DNA from: an uncultured Lachnospiraceae bacterium
GTDB taxonomy: Bacteria > Bacillota > Clostridia > Lachnospirales > Lachnospiraceae
Direction of reading: 5' to 3'
DNA length: 64,000 nt
Assembly (NCBI GenBank): GCA_905199445.1
Contig: CAJKGK010000014.1
Coordinates: forward strand, 1-64,000
Part shown: positions 44,245 to 53,583 of the stretch, piece by piece
Layout: each line of letters starts with the position of its first letter
Position numbering within the stretch: position 1 is the first letter of the stretch
Made by a program: the position numbers and the translations under genes
The notes under the pieces: generated by a model
Seen by the model: only the letters and a program-made list of their open reading frames with translations
The model's database searches: none
What the model was told of the DNA's origin: nothing

Positions 44245-45072
44245 TTACTCCTTCACGCCGCCGGCCGAAATACTGCTGATAATATATTTTGAGCAGAATG
44301 CGAATACGATCAAAATCGGAATAACTGAAATTGCAACAGCCAGATAAATAGCACCCTGATTTCTGGAAATATCCTGAGAGGAGTTCAGAGATGCAATCAT
44401 AACCGGAAGCGTAAACTTCTCCGGTGTATTAAGTAATACCAAAGGCATCAGGTAGTTATTCCAGCTTCCGATAAAGGCACCGATGGACATGGTGGCAATA
44501 CCCGGAGACATAATCGGAAGAATAATCTTATGAAAGATATGTAATTCTCCGGCACCATCAATACGGGCAGCCTCAACCAGTGCAGGATGAATGGAAACAT
44601 CACAGTACTGTCTCAGGAAGAAAACAGTTCCAGGCGCCGCAATGGCAGGAATAATCAGAGGCAGATATGAATCTGTCAGTTTAAGCATTGTCATTAAATC
44701 ATAAAAACCAATAAGGCTTAACTGTCCGGGAATCATCATAAAGATAATAATGATCACTGTCAGTAATTTATTTCCCTTAAACTTGTATCTTGCCAGTCCA
44801 TATGCTGTCAAAGATGAGAAATAGGCCGACAGCAGTGTACTTGGCACAGCCACGATTAAACTGTTAAACATACCCTTAAAAAGGTTAAAATATCCTGAAA
44901 CAATTTTCCAGTTATTGGCCAGGGCCCGGCCCGGAATGAGGGTAAAAGATTTTACAATCTCACTTCCGGTACGAGTCGCATTGACGATCATTAAAAGAAA
45001 AGGAAACAGACAAAGGGCTGACAGTAAAATTAATGCCGCATAAAGAATTACTTTTTTAATTTTAAATGCCAT
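44245..45072 (-). CDS. Carbohydrate ABC permease, MalG type (275 aa)
   Basis: Six membrane helices and the cytoplasmic EAA loop (VEAARIDGAGELHIFHKIILP, about residues 165-185, which contacts the ATPase) identify a CUT1 inner-membrane subunit. It ends the three-gene transporter run. Start and preceding stop share one base (TAATG). There is no ATP-binding gene in the operon, so it probably uses a shared MsmK-type ATPase made elsewhere. Confidence 0.93.
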   Translation of the reverse strand: MAFKIKKVILYAALILLSALCLFPFLLMIVNATRTGSEIVKSFTLIPGRALANNWKIVSGYFNLFKGMFNSLIVAVPSTLLSAYFSSLTAYGLARYKFKGNKLLTVIIIIFMMIPGQLSLIGFYDLMTMLKLTDSYLPLIIPAIAAPGTVFFLRQYCDVSIHPALVEAARIDGAGELHIFHKIILPIMSPGIATMSIGAFIGSWNNYLMPLVLLNTPEKFTLPVMIASLNSSQDISRNQGAIYLAVAISVIPILIVFAFCSKYIISSISAGGVKE

Positions 45073-46004
45073 TATCTCTTCTTACCTCCTTTTTTCTTCT
45101 CTGAGTACATCACCTTAAACTGGATGACAGAAACAATCAGGATAATGACAAACAGGGTATAGGCGATTGCTGAAGCATAACCCACCTGGTTGTTCTGGAA
45201 ACCGAATTTGTATAGGTACATAACAACAGTCTGTGTTGTTCCTGAAGGATTTCCCGCAGTTCCGCCGCACATCAGGAACGGAAGATCGAACAACTGAAGA
45301 CCACCGATTAAAGATGTAATACCAACATAGAGCATAATCGGTTTTAACAGAGGTAATGTAATTTTTGTAAATACCTTCCACCGGCCGGCACCATCAATGG
45401 CTGCAGCCTCATAGTATTCCTTAGAGATGCCCTGTACACCGGCCATGAGCATGATAAATGAATTACCAAACCACATCCATGCACCAATCACAGAAATCAC
45501 ATAAGGGGTAATACCTGTGTCTGAAAGCCAGTTGATACTTGAACCAAGAATCTGGTTAACTGTACCGTATTTCCAGTCCAGAAGTGTTTTGAATAAAAAC
45601 GCTACGGATGTTGCCGCAATCAGATTGGGCAGGTAAAACAGTGCTCTGAAAATACTCAGGCCTCTGACCTTGTATTTAATATCACTAAATACAATGGTCA
45701 GAAGAAAGGCAAGACCTAACTGAAGCACAATGTTTACGCCCCAGATTTTAACTGTATTCCATAAATCCCGCCAGAAAAACTTATCCGTAAATACACGGAA
45801 ATAGTTTTCCAGGCCATTAAATACAGCTTCTCCATATCCTGGATATTCCGTAAAACTCAAGAAGAATGTACGGAAAACAGGATATAAGGAAAAAATCACA
45901 AAGACAATCACAAAGGGAGCTACAAACAAGTATCCGGTTTTATCAATATCACGTTTTTTAGATTTAACGGTTTTTGGAGCAGAAGCATTTTTTCGGGATG
46001 CCAT
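45072..46004 (-). CDS. Carbohydrate ABC permease, MalF type (310 aa)
   Basis: A basic cytoplasmic N-terminus (about 25 residues) precedes six membrane helices. The EAA loop YEAAAIDGAGRWKVFTKITLPLL lies near residue 197. Partner of the MalG-type permease; together they form the channel for the sugar captured by the upstream binding protein. Confidence 0.93.
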   Translation of the reverse strand: MASRKNASAPKTVKSKKRDIDKTGYLFVAPFVIVFVIFSLYPVFRTFFLSFTEYPGYGEAVFNGLENYFRVFTDKFFWRDLWNTVKIWGVNIVLQLGLAFLLTIVFSDIKYKVRGLSIFRALFYLPNLIAATSVAFLFKTLLDWKYGTVNQILGSSINWLSDTGITPYVISVIGAWMWFGNSFIMLMAGVQGISKEYYEAAAIDGAGRWKVFTKITLPLLKPIMLYVGITSLIGGLQLFDLPFLMCGGTAGNPSGTTQTVVMYLYKFGFQNNQVGYASAIAYTLFVIILIVSVIQFKVMYSEKKKGGKKR

Positions 46005-46021
46005 GACACAATCTCCTTCCT

Positions 46022-47434
46022 TTATCTTTCAACTGTAATATCCGGATATGTGGATTCGATTGTATCATAGAAGTTATTGATCGCATCTTCCTTGCTCATT
46101 TCGCCTCTCTGAATTGAACCAATAGCAGCATTCCATGCATCATTACACTGTGTATCATATTTTGTAATACTTGAATAATCGATATGTTCTGCAAGACCTA
46201 AGAATAATTCATACAGTTTCTGACCACCATAGTATTCATTAACATCATCTTTATGTTTTTCAATTGTCGGCAGCCAGGACACGATATCACCTTCGGATTT
46301 TTCAATCCACCAGTCAAGTGTTTCTTCGTTTGTTGTACAGAATGTGATGAAATCCCATGCCAGTTCTTTATCCTGGGAGTTGCTGTTAATACCGATAAAT
46401 GTTCCGCCGCTGAATGTATATGTAGGACCTGTACAAACACCCCATTTTCCTGATGTATCCGGTGCATTGTCACGGAGTGTCAAAACGCCCCAGCTTGGAA
46501 GTCCGAATGCAAATACATCTGTTGTGTCAGCACCTTCGGCAGCTTCTGCAACAGCTTCATCATCCCACATATCGACCGATTCATCAACCAGAGGAATAGA
46601 ACCGTTCATAGCCTGATACCATGTTGTGGACCATGTATCAACATAACATGTCAGATCCTGATTATAAAGTTCTACACAAACGTCCATGTAGTCCAGACGG
46701 TTCTGAGAAACATTCAGTTTACCGTCAACAAGCCATGGTTCGCTTCCGGCAAAATATCCGAGTTCACCAGTGGAAGCAAAGATTCTGTAGCCGGCATCCT
46801 TCATTTCCTGGCCTGTCTGAAGAATTGTCTGGTAATCTGCAAATTTCTTTCCGATTTCAGCCGGATCGTCTGTTCCGTAAACTGCCTGGGCAATATCACG
46901 ACGATAGAAAATAGCGGATGGTGTGATCTGGTAAGAAATCGCTCTCTGAATACCTTCAGAATCCTGTCCTGCAGCCCATACATATGGTACCATGTTTTCA
47001 GCATACTGCTGTGCATTGTAAGGTTCCTGATTCAGATCTTCAAAAAATCCGGCGTCAATAAAGTTTTCAAGCATCTGAGGCTCTGCTACAATAATATCCG
47101 GATCTTCAGCGCCGCCTTTTAAGGCAGTCTGAACCTTTGTCGGGTAGTCTGCAGGTGCAATAACAACTGTTTCAATGGAAACATCCGGATTTTTTTCACA
47201 GTAGTAATCAGCAAAGTCCTGAAGGTCTGCAGCCAGTGTCCAAATTACCAGTTTCTGTGAGGCATCTGCATTACCTGCAACTTCAGCGTTTTCTGTAGAA
47301 GTTTCTGCAACGCCTGCATCAGCTGCGCCGCCCTCTTCACCTTCACCGGTGCTTCCACAGGCTGCCATAGAAAAGATCATTGTTCCAGCCAAAGCAGCCG
47401 CAAAAATTTTACGTACTGTCATTTTTCCTTTCAT
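46022..47434 (-). CDS. Sugar-binding lipoprotein of the CUT1 ABC transporter (470 aa)
   Basis: The signal peptide ends in the lipobox MAAC (Cys26), so the protein is lipid-anchored outside. The mature part starts with a low-complexity linker rich in Gly, Glu and Ala, followed by a family-1 solute-binding fold (KLVIWTLAADLQDFADYYCEKNPDVSIETVVIA). AAGGAGG is nine bases before the ATG. First gene of the transporter operon, downstream of the phosphorylase gene; oligosaccharide binding is likely, identity unknown. Confidence 0.93.
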   Translation of the reverse strand: MKGKMTVRKIFAAALAGTMIFSMAACGSTGEGEEGGAADAGVAETSTENAEVAGNADASQKLVIWTLAADLQDFADYYCEKNPDVSIETVVIAPADYPTKVQTALKGGAEDPDIIVAEPQMLENFIDAGFFEDLNQEPYNAQQYAENMVPYVWAAGQDSEGIQRAISYQITPSAIFYRRDIAQAVYGTDDPAEIGKKFADYQTILQTGQEMKDAGYRIFASTGELGYFAGSEPWLVDGKLNVSQNRLDYMDVCVELYNQDLTCYVDTWSTTWYQAMNGSIPLVDESVDMWDDEAVAEAAEGADTTDVFAFGLPSWGVLTLRDNAPDTSGKWGVCTGPTYTFSGGTFIGINSNSQDKELAWDFITFCTTNEETLDWWIEKSEGDIVSWLPTIEKHKDDVNEYYGGQKLYELFLGLAEHIDYSSITKYDTQCNDAWNAAIGSIQRGEMSKEDAINNFYDTIESTYPDITVER

Positions 47435-47479
47435 TCTTCATATCCTCCTTAAAAATAATCCTTAATCAGTTATAGTTCG

Positions 47480-47509
47480 ATTATAGTTGCTTGGACTTAA
47501 GGTTGTAAT
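47480..47509 (-). promoter_or_regulatory. Probable promoter of the sugar ABC operon
   Basis: TATAAT (47480-47485) with ATTACA (47504-47509) 18 bp upstream on the minus strand. AACTATAA is repeated on both sides of TCG across the -10. The -35 is weak, consistent with activation by the YesN regulator. Confidence 0.5.
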
Positions 47510-47555
47510 GTTCCATTTTTTTAATAGGTGTCATTTTTTTAGTGGTATAAAAATT

Positions 47556-50500
47556 TTACACACATTCCACCGTCATTTTTACATAAGTCCCGTCTCTTAA
47601 AGCTCTGGCCACATCTCCGGTCACTTGGGTCAGCTGGGTCACTTCACCATTGATATCTTCAAGGCTGATTTTATGAATCTGATATTTTCCAGGAATCAGT
47701 TCACAAAGATCACCCAGTTTATATACGGTATAAACACTGCCTAAAAAGGTGGCTTCAATTTCCTTCTCCTCGCCCACAAGGTAGGACGGTACACAAGGCT
47801 GAAGGTTCAGCGTAAGCTGTCCATCCTTCATGACAAAAGGCGCAGGACCAAACATCATCAGCTGCCAGATCTGAAGGAATTCTGCAGTAGAACCGCTTAA
47901 ACGGGCCACAAAGCCTTTGCCGTGAATCTTTTGATTTGGATTGGCACTGCTGGCAATAAAGGAAGAATTTTCCAGTAGGCTTCTTCCATAAACCGCTTCT
48001 TCCAGAAATGGTACAGCCGCATCATGAAAATCATCGGCAAATTTTTCATACATACCAGATTTAAGAAGCTCCAGCAAATATTTGTATTCCATATGAAGCC
48101 ATACCGATTCATTTTCCAGCCATCCCGGCGTAAAGGCACAGGCTCTCCCCAGTTCAAAGGAAGCTTCGGACAAGGAAGCATTAACCTTATACATTTTCAG
48201 CTTCTGATCATAAAGACGACTGTTTCTCACATGGTCATAAACCTTCTGCTTTTGATCTGCAAAACGGTCCAGCTTCAGCATATGCACAGATCCTTCAAGA
48301 AAATCCGGCGTCCGGTGTACCTGGAACTGGCAGGGCATCAGGCCCTGTTCAATCTTTTCGTATTGTGTCACTTCATAATAAAAATAGGTTGGGCAAACCG
48401 GACCGCCAATACGCTGAGCCTTTTCTATACCTTTTCTCAGAACAACCTCAAAAAGCCCGAGAAGTGTTTTCTGCATTTCTTTGTTCCAGCTCACGTATGT
48501 TCCGGAAATGGTTTTGGCTGTTTTTTCCCAGAAAGCCTCCTTGGCATCATTCAAATCTGTCCACAAACCATATGCTTGTCCGTCAGAATCCATTTCTTCC
48601 ATGTGGCAATTGCAGGCTAAAGCCAGGGCGCGGGCCAGCGCATCGACCTCGGCCGGCATATCCACAGACTGATCAAATTCATCGATGGCAGATAACAGCC
48701 AGCAAACCATACGGTAAGTTTCATAAGTTTCAGCCATGGATGAGCCTAAAAGTCCTGGGAGGCCGTTTAAGGCGTCATACCAGCCAGGCTTTCCGCCTTC
48801 CATTTCAATACCCATTCCATAAGGATCAAGAGCAGACATCTTATTGACAGTTAAAGTAAACATTTTGGCAATAAGGTTGGTGCGTACCAGGATGCCTTCT
48901 TCCGTTTTAAGATAGCGGTTTTCAGGCTTAGATGTATCCACATTATCTTTCAGATAATTATACTGACGCACACCGTTGTCAGTCACTGTATATCGCTTAA
49001 CTCTTGGCAGAATCTGTTTTCTTGCCTGTGTAAATAAATAACTGTGATCATGATATAAAAGCTGTTCCTTATTTTCCGGATAAACAGACAGATACGCATC
49101 CACAAGATCCAGATTATATGTCCAGTGATCACACCAGTACCCCTCGCCGTAATTGGTTGTATCCATATGCTCGCAGGCATCAAGAACCTGTTCAAAAAGA
49201 GCTTCTTTCTGGCATACACCGGCATCCTCGAGGGCTTTATACAACTGGCCAGGTGTAAATTCCCCCTCTTTGATAAAATCAAGACCTGCAATATCCTTAC
49301 ATGCTTCCAGCGCCTTTACGCCCGGTTCGCTCTCGGTCTTAAGTCTGTAGGTGATTTTTTCGATTCCCAGAGGGTTATAACCATTAATCTGAAGGGCATT
49401 ATAAAAGGTTTTAATACTGCCGTCACCCACAAAGGTCGAATAAAGAATATCGCTGCGCCGATTCTGATTGACATCACGGAAGTTGCCGTTTCCCTGGGAA
49501 TAATATTCCGGAAGCATGGAAAAGAAATTATAGTCTCTCTCCATATCTCCATGTTTTCTTGAATACAGATAAAACACCTGATTTTTACCTAATTTTACAG
49601 GATATCCGCCTCTTAACAGATTATCCAGATAGCACATACGGCAGTAAGCATCAAAGATGGCATCCCCTGTCTTTGTTGCAATACGCCGGGTAATCACCTC
49701 TGCCATGGATTTAGCCATTGCCTTTTTATTCTCAAACCAGTCATCTTCTCCAAAATTCTTTAAAAGACGGTCATAGGCAGCATCATCTGCGGACATACCA
49801 TAAAGTTCATAAAGAGTCACAGACGCTCCGGCCTTTAATGTTTTTGCCAGTCCAAAAAAGCTGGTCGGCACATCATTGCTTACAGACTGTTCCATGGACA
49901 TGAGCGCATCCACGCTGTTTTCCATAAAACCATAGGCCCGAAGCAGTGTGCTGTCAAATTGAAATAACACATTTCGGTCCACAATAACAGGTAAAAGTTC
50001 ACTGCCGCCCTGTTCTCGCCCAAGGGCAAAATGGACATTCGTGATCTTTGATACCTGAGCTGTATCTTCCATGCTTACGCGTACCTTAAATTTAGGCTGA
50101 CGTCTGTCAAGATCTAGTACCTGCATCCACGCTTTGGTTGTCTGCCCCATAGATTTCATGGAATCACCGTTCACACCATAAGGAATCACCTCGGCCATAC
50201 CGTCGATAACTTCCAGATTCATATCCGCCCCTGTTGTATTTGTAATGGTAACGCACCGCATCAGACCGGCCAGTGGTTCACCTGGCAGAGTCTCATACTC
50301 TACCTCAATTTTATAGTCATCGGTATGCTCCTCAATTTTAAGGCTGTTCATCCCAACAACCATTTTCTGCTTCTGGCAGGGATCAAAAAACGCTTCTTTG
50401 TAAGTGCCGTTAATTTTCAAAAATGTACGGAATCCCATTGTGGATGTGCGCTCATAAGCCTGATGTGCCGGATAAAATTCCATAATGGAATGATCCTTAT

Positions 50501-50654
50501 CCTGAACACCAAAACAGGAGATAGCCTGCCCACGGTTAATATAGTAACACCACAAGGGTATACCGTGTTCACCGCCAATTCCCGGAAGAAAGCTGGCAAA
50601 CAGCGATTTCTTCTGATAATCGTCCATTACATAATTCATTTCCTGATCTATCAT
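47556..50654 (-). CDS. Inverting glycoside phosphorylase-like protein (GH94/GH149/GH161 type, 1032 aa)
   Basis: The sequence has the organisation of large beta-glycoside phosphorylases: an N-terminal beta-sandwich (SFASFLPGIGGEHGIPLWCYYINRGQ region to about 270), a helical linker and an (alpha/alpha)6 barrel. The likely catalytic-acid region is YGEGYWCDHWTYNLD near residue 508. It has no signal peptide, so it works in the cytoplasm. The length exceeds the roughly 800 residues of cellobiose phosphorylases and fits the beta-1,3-glucan phosphorylase families GH149/GH161 better, but I cannot separate these without a search. It stands upstream of the sugar ABC transporter, which should deliver its substrate; phosphorolysis would conserve energy as glucose 1-phosphate. 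Confidence 0.8.
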   Translation of the reverse strand: MIDQEMNYVMDDYQKKSLFASFLPGIGGEHGIPLWCYYINRGQAISCFGVQDKDHSIMEFYPAHQAYERTSTMGFRTFLKINGTYKEAFFDPCQKQKMVVGMNSLKIEEHTDDYKIEVEYETLPGEPLAGLMRCVTITNTTGADMNLEVIDGMAEVIPYGVNGDSMKSMGQTTKAWMQVLDLDRRQPKFKVRVSMEDTAQVSKITNVHFALGREQGGSELLPVIVDRNVLFQFDSTLLRAYGFMENSVDALMSMEQSVSNDVPTSFFGLAKTLKAGASVTLYELYGMSADDAAYDRLLKNFGEDDWFENKKAMAKSMAEVITRRIATKTGDAIFDAYCRMCYLDNLLRGGYPVKLGKNQVFYLYSRKHGDMERDYNFFSMLPEYYSQGNGNFRDVNQNRRSDILYSTFVGDGSIKTFYNALQINGYNPLGIEKITYRLKTESEPGVKALEACKDIAGLDFIKEGEFTPGQLYKALEDAGVCQKEALFEQVLDACEHMDTTNYGEGYWCDHWTYNLDLVDAYLSVYPENKEQLLYHDHSYLFTQARKQILPRVKRYTVTDNGVRQYNYLKDNVDTSKPENRYLKTEEGILVRTNLIAKMFTLTVNKMSALDPYGMGIEMEGGKPGWYDALNGLPGLLGSSMAETYETYRMVCWLLSAIDEFDQSVDMPAEVDALARALALACNCHMEEMDSDGQAYGLWTDLNDAKEAFWEKTAKTISGTYVSWNKEMQKTLLGLFEVVLRKGIEKAQRIGGPVCPTYFYYEVTQYEKIEQGLMPCQFQVHRTPDFLEGSVHMLKLDRFADQKQKVYDHVRNSRLYDQKLKMYKVNASLSEASFELGRACAFTPGWLENESVWLHMEYKYLLELLKSGMYEKFADDFHDAAVPFLEEAVYGRSLLENSSFIASSANPNQKIHGKGFVARLSGSTAEFLQIWQLMMFGPAPFVMKDGQLTLNLQPCVPSYLVGEEKEIEATFLGSVYTVYKLGDLCELIPGKYQIHKISLEDINGEVTQLTQVTGDVARALRDGTYVKMTVECV

Positions 50655-50836
50655 TATTTTCCTCCTTTATCCAGGATAACCCTGATTTTAATTCTACATA
50701 AATCCTGACGTCTATTCTCTATAAACCGAACATCTCCCTGAGCATAACATTCGATTCTACTGAAATCATAGTATGGTTTTATACACCATAAAAGGCTTCA
50801 TTTTTCACTATGGTATCTTTTTTATGTATTCTCCAT

Positions 50837-50882
50837 ATAAAAAAGGCCTCTGACCCACACTTTTGTGGGCCAGAAGCCTTTT
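50837..50882 (-). terminator. Terminator of the acidic-tailed membrane protein gene
   Basis: A 19-bp stem with two G-U pairs (50841-50859 with 50864-50882, loop CTTT) is followed by a T-run on the minus strand. The 50655-50836 stretch beyond holds the promoter region of the phosphorylase gene, including the palindrome TTTTATACACCATAAAA near 50775. Confidence 0.85.
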
Positions 50883-50918
50883 AATGCCAGTTTACATTTA
50901 ACCGGAAACAAATTCATC

Positions 50919-51209
50919 TTATTCTTCTGTTTCCGGGTCCTCATCCTCTATATCTTCATCCTCGAAATCATCATCGTCAAAATCATCTTCAAAGTCATCA
51001 TCAAAATCGTCTTCGAAGTCATCATAATCATCTGCTGTCAGGTACTTATATACCGCATAGATAATTGCTGCCATAGCAGCCAGTCCTGCAATTACGGCAA
51101 TCACGATAATCGTTGTTTTTTTCTTATCTTCCTTTGCCTTATCCTGCTCTCTTTTCTGAAGCAGTTCAGAGATCTTTGCCACACTCAGCATTTCTTCCAA
51201 CTTGTTCAT
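50919..51209 (-). CDS. Small single-pass membrane protein with a very acidic tail (96 aa)
   Basis: An N-terminal amphipathic charged region (1-32) is followed by one membrane helix (33-57) and a tail of about 36 residues that is almost only Asp, Glu and Phe (DDFEDDFDDDFEDDF pattern). The tail may bind cations or basic proteins. AAGGATG precedes the start. Its place between pcrA and the phosphorylase gives no clue; it has its own terminator. Family not recognised. Confidence 0.75.
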   Translation of the reverse strand: MNKLEEMLSVAKISELLQKREQDKAKEDKKKTTIIVIAVIAGLAAMAAIIYAVYKYLTADDYDDFEDDFDDDFEDDFDDDDFEDEDIEDEDPETEE

Positions 51210-51267
51210 ATCTCAACATCCTTTCCGTATATTTATTTGATTAGAGTATACCATTATATATTTAAAA

Positions 51268-53556
51268 TTACAATGGCTTTAGCTTTGCAAAAGCCGCCAT
51301 CATCTTTTTTATCCCGGCTTTATCAAAATTCACCGTAACCTCGTCGCCTTTGCCGTTATCCTCGATTTTCACAACTGTCCCTTCGCCGAATTTCATGTGC
51401 ACAACCCGATCCCCCTGAGCATAATCCAAAGCTTCCAAAACCGGCGCCGTCTTTTTTTCAAACAAATCACTGCCCTTAAATATTTTCTGATTTTTCAGCA
51501 ATTCATCCAGTTTGGAACGACCTGAAGGGACAGCGTTTTCTCCGGCATTTCCCACAAAGCTTTCACCATAGGGCTTAAGACTGGAAGAAAAGCTGACAAA
51601 CCGTTCCACCGGTTTTTCTTTCTCAAACACGCCGCGCATGGAAATCAGCCGCGAAGGAATTTCTTTGACAAATCTGGATACCTTATTATATTGAGTTACG
51701 CCACGCACCATACGGCTTTTTGCATAGGTCAGCGTCAAATGCTTCATGGCACGGGTAATACCCACATAAGCCAGACGCCGTTCTTCCTCAACCTCCAGGG
51801 CGTCATCGCTGACAATGGTCATATAGCTGGGAAATAAGCCATCCTCCATACCGGCCAGATACACATAGGGAAATTCCAGCCCTTTGGCACTGTGAAGGGT
51901 CATCAAAACAACCTTTTCATTGGAAGATTCCAGATTATCAATATCAGCTACAAGGGAAACTTCTTCCAGAAATTCGCTTAAAGATGCCTCGTCATTATCT
52001 TCCTCAAAAGCAATAATTTTATTCACAAGCTCATCAATATTTTCGATTCTTCCAAGGGCTTCCTCACTGCCATCGGTTTCCAGTTCTTTGACATATCCGG
52101 TTTCATCGAGAATTTCCTGCATCAACTGAGCCAGGGACACGTATGCCAGCTTTGTCCGAAAAACCTGAATCATTGTGGTAAAGCCCACAATTTTTTGAGC
52201 AGCGCGTCCAAGTCCGGGAATCTCATAAGCACAGGTCATAGCCTCAAACAAACTAAGGCCCTTGCTCTGAGCATAGTCGCTGACCTTATTTAAAGAAGCC
52301 ACACCGATTCCCCTTTTGGGGATATTTATAATTCTTCTGACTGCCAGATCATCATGTCCGTTATCAATTGTCTTCAGATAACAAAGCAGATCCTTGATTT
52401 CTTTTCTGGCATAGAAATTCTGTCCGCCAATAATCTTGTAGGGAATCCCTTTAATAACAAACTTTTCTTCCAGTACACGGGACTGCGCATTGGTTCTGTA
52501 AAGCACCGCACATTCACTGTATTTGGCACCGTCTCTCACCCGCTGCTCAATACTGTCCACAATACCCGCGGCTTCCTCATATTCTGTGTTAAACTGCTCA
52601 AAATCAATGGGCTCTCCAACCTCATTAGAGGTCCATAAGGTTTTAGACTTACGACCACTGTTATTACGGATCACACTGTTGGCCGCTTCCAGAATATTTT
52701 TTGTGGAACGGTAATTTTGTTCCAGTTTAATCACTTTGGCATCCGGATATTCCTTTTCAAAGTTAAGAATATTATAAATGTTGGCCCCTCTGAATTTGTA
52801 AATGGACTGATCATCATCACCTACAACACACAGATTTTTATATTTTGAAGCCAGAAGGCTGACAAACTTAAACTGAGCTGTATTCGTATCCTGATACTCA
52901 TCCACCATAATATATTTAAATCTATTCTGATAATATTCCAGAACATCGGGCTGAGCACCAAAAAGCTCCACGGTTTTCATGATCAGATCATCAAAATCCA
53001 GCGCATTATTGCCTGCAAGCACTTTCTGATATTCCTTGTAAACCTGAGCAACCCTTGTTTTGGCATAATCACCGGCAGCATTTAAAAGCAGCTCATCGGG
53101 CGCGATCAGCTCATCCTTTGCCGAAGAAATCGCCGACATCAGCGACCGCTCCTTATAAATCTTGGTGTCAATATTTAATCTTTTACATATTTCCTTGACA
53201 ACGGTTTTCTGATCATCTGTGTCATAAATTGTAAAATTCCTGTCATAACCGATTTTATCAATATGTCTTCGAAGTATACGTACACAGGTTGAGTGAAAGG
53301 TGCTGACCCAGATATTTTCTGAGCCATAGCCTACAATCTGATCCACACGCTCCCGCATCTCTCCGGCTGCCTTATTGGTAAACGTAATCGCCAGAATATT
53401 CCACGGGTTCACATCCTCCGCATCGATCAGATAAGCGATTCTATGAGTCAGAATCCTGGTTTTTCCTGAACCGGCACCTGCCAGAATAAGAACCGGACCT
53501 CTTGTATGATACACAGCTTCCTGCTGTACGGGATTTAAAGTTTCATAAATGCTCAT
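51268..53556 (-). CDS. pcrA: ATP-dependent DNA helicase PcrA/UvrD type
   Basis: This superfamily-1 3'-5' helicase works in repair and in removing proteins from DNA. Walker A AGAGSGKT is at residues 27-34, DEYQDTN (motif II) near 225, GDDDQSIYKFRGA (motif III) near 248, QNYRSTKNIL (IV), VVLMTLHSAKGLEFPYVYLAG (V) near 560 and YVGITRAMKHLTLTYA (VI). The C-terminal 60 residues match the PcrA tail (YAQGDRVVHMKFGEGTVVKI), which contacts RNA polymerase. The 762-residue length is normal. Monocistronic as far as seen. Confidence 0.97.
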   Translation of the reverse strand: MSIYETLNPVQQEAVYHTRGPVLILAGAGSGKTRILTHRIAYLIDAEDVNPWNILAITFTNKAAGEMRERVDQIVGYGSENIWVSTFHSTCVRILRRHIDKIGYDRNFTIYDTDDQKTVVKEICKRLNIDTKIYKERSLMSAISSAKDELIAPDELLLNAAGDYAKTRVAQVYKEYQKVLAGNNALDFDDLIMKTVELFGAQPDVLEYYQNRFKYIMVDEYQDTNTAQFKFVSLLASKYKNLCVVGDDDQSIYKFRGANIYNILNFEKEYPDAKVIKLEQNYRSTKNILEAANSVIRNNSGRKSKTLWTSNEVGEPIDFEQFNTEYEEAAGIVDSIEQRVRDGAKYSECAVLYRTNAQSRVLEEKFVIKGIPYKIIGGQNFYARKEIKDLLCYLKTIDNGHDDLAVRRIINIPKRGIGVASLNKVSDYAQSKGLSLFEAMTCAYEIPGLGRAAQKIVGFTTMIQVFRTKLAYVSLAQLMQEILDETGYVKELETDGSEEALGRIENIDELVNKIIAFEEDNDEASLSEFLEEVSLVADIDNLESSNEKVVLMTLHSAKGLEFPYVYLAGMEDGLFPSYMTIVSDDALEVEEERRLAYVGITRAMKHLTLTYAKSRMVRGVTQYNKVSRFVKEIPSRLISMRGVFEKEKPVERFVSFSSSLKPYGESFVGNAGENAVPSGRSKLDELLKNQKIFKGSDLFEKKTAPVLEALDYAQGDRVVHMKFGEGTVVKIEDNGKGDEVTVNFDKAGIKKMMAAFAKLKPL

Positions 53557-53583
53557 TTTTTCATTCCTTTATCTAGTCACAGA

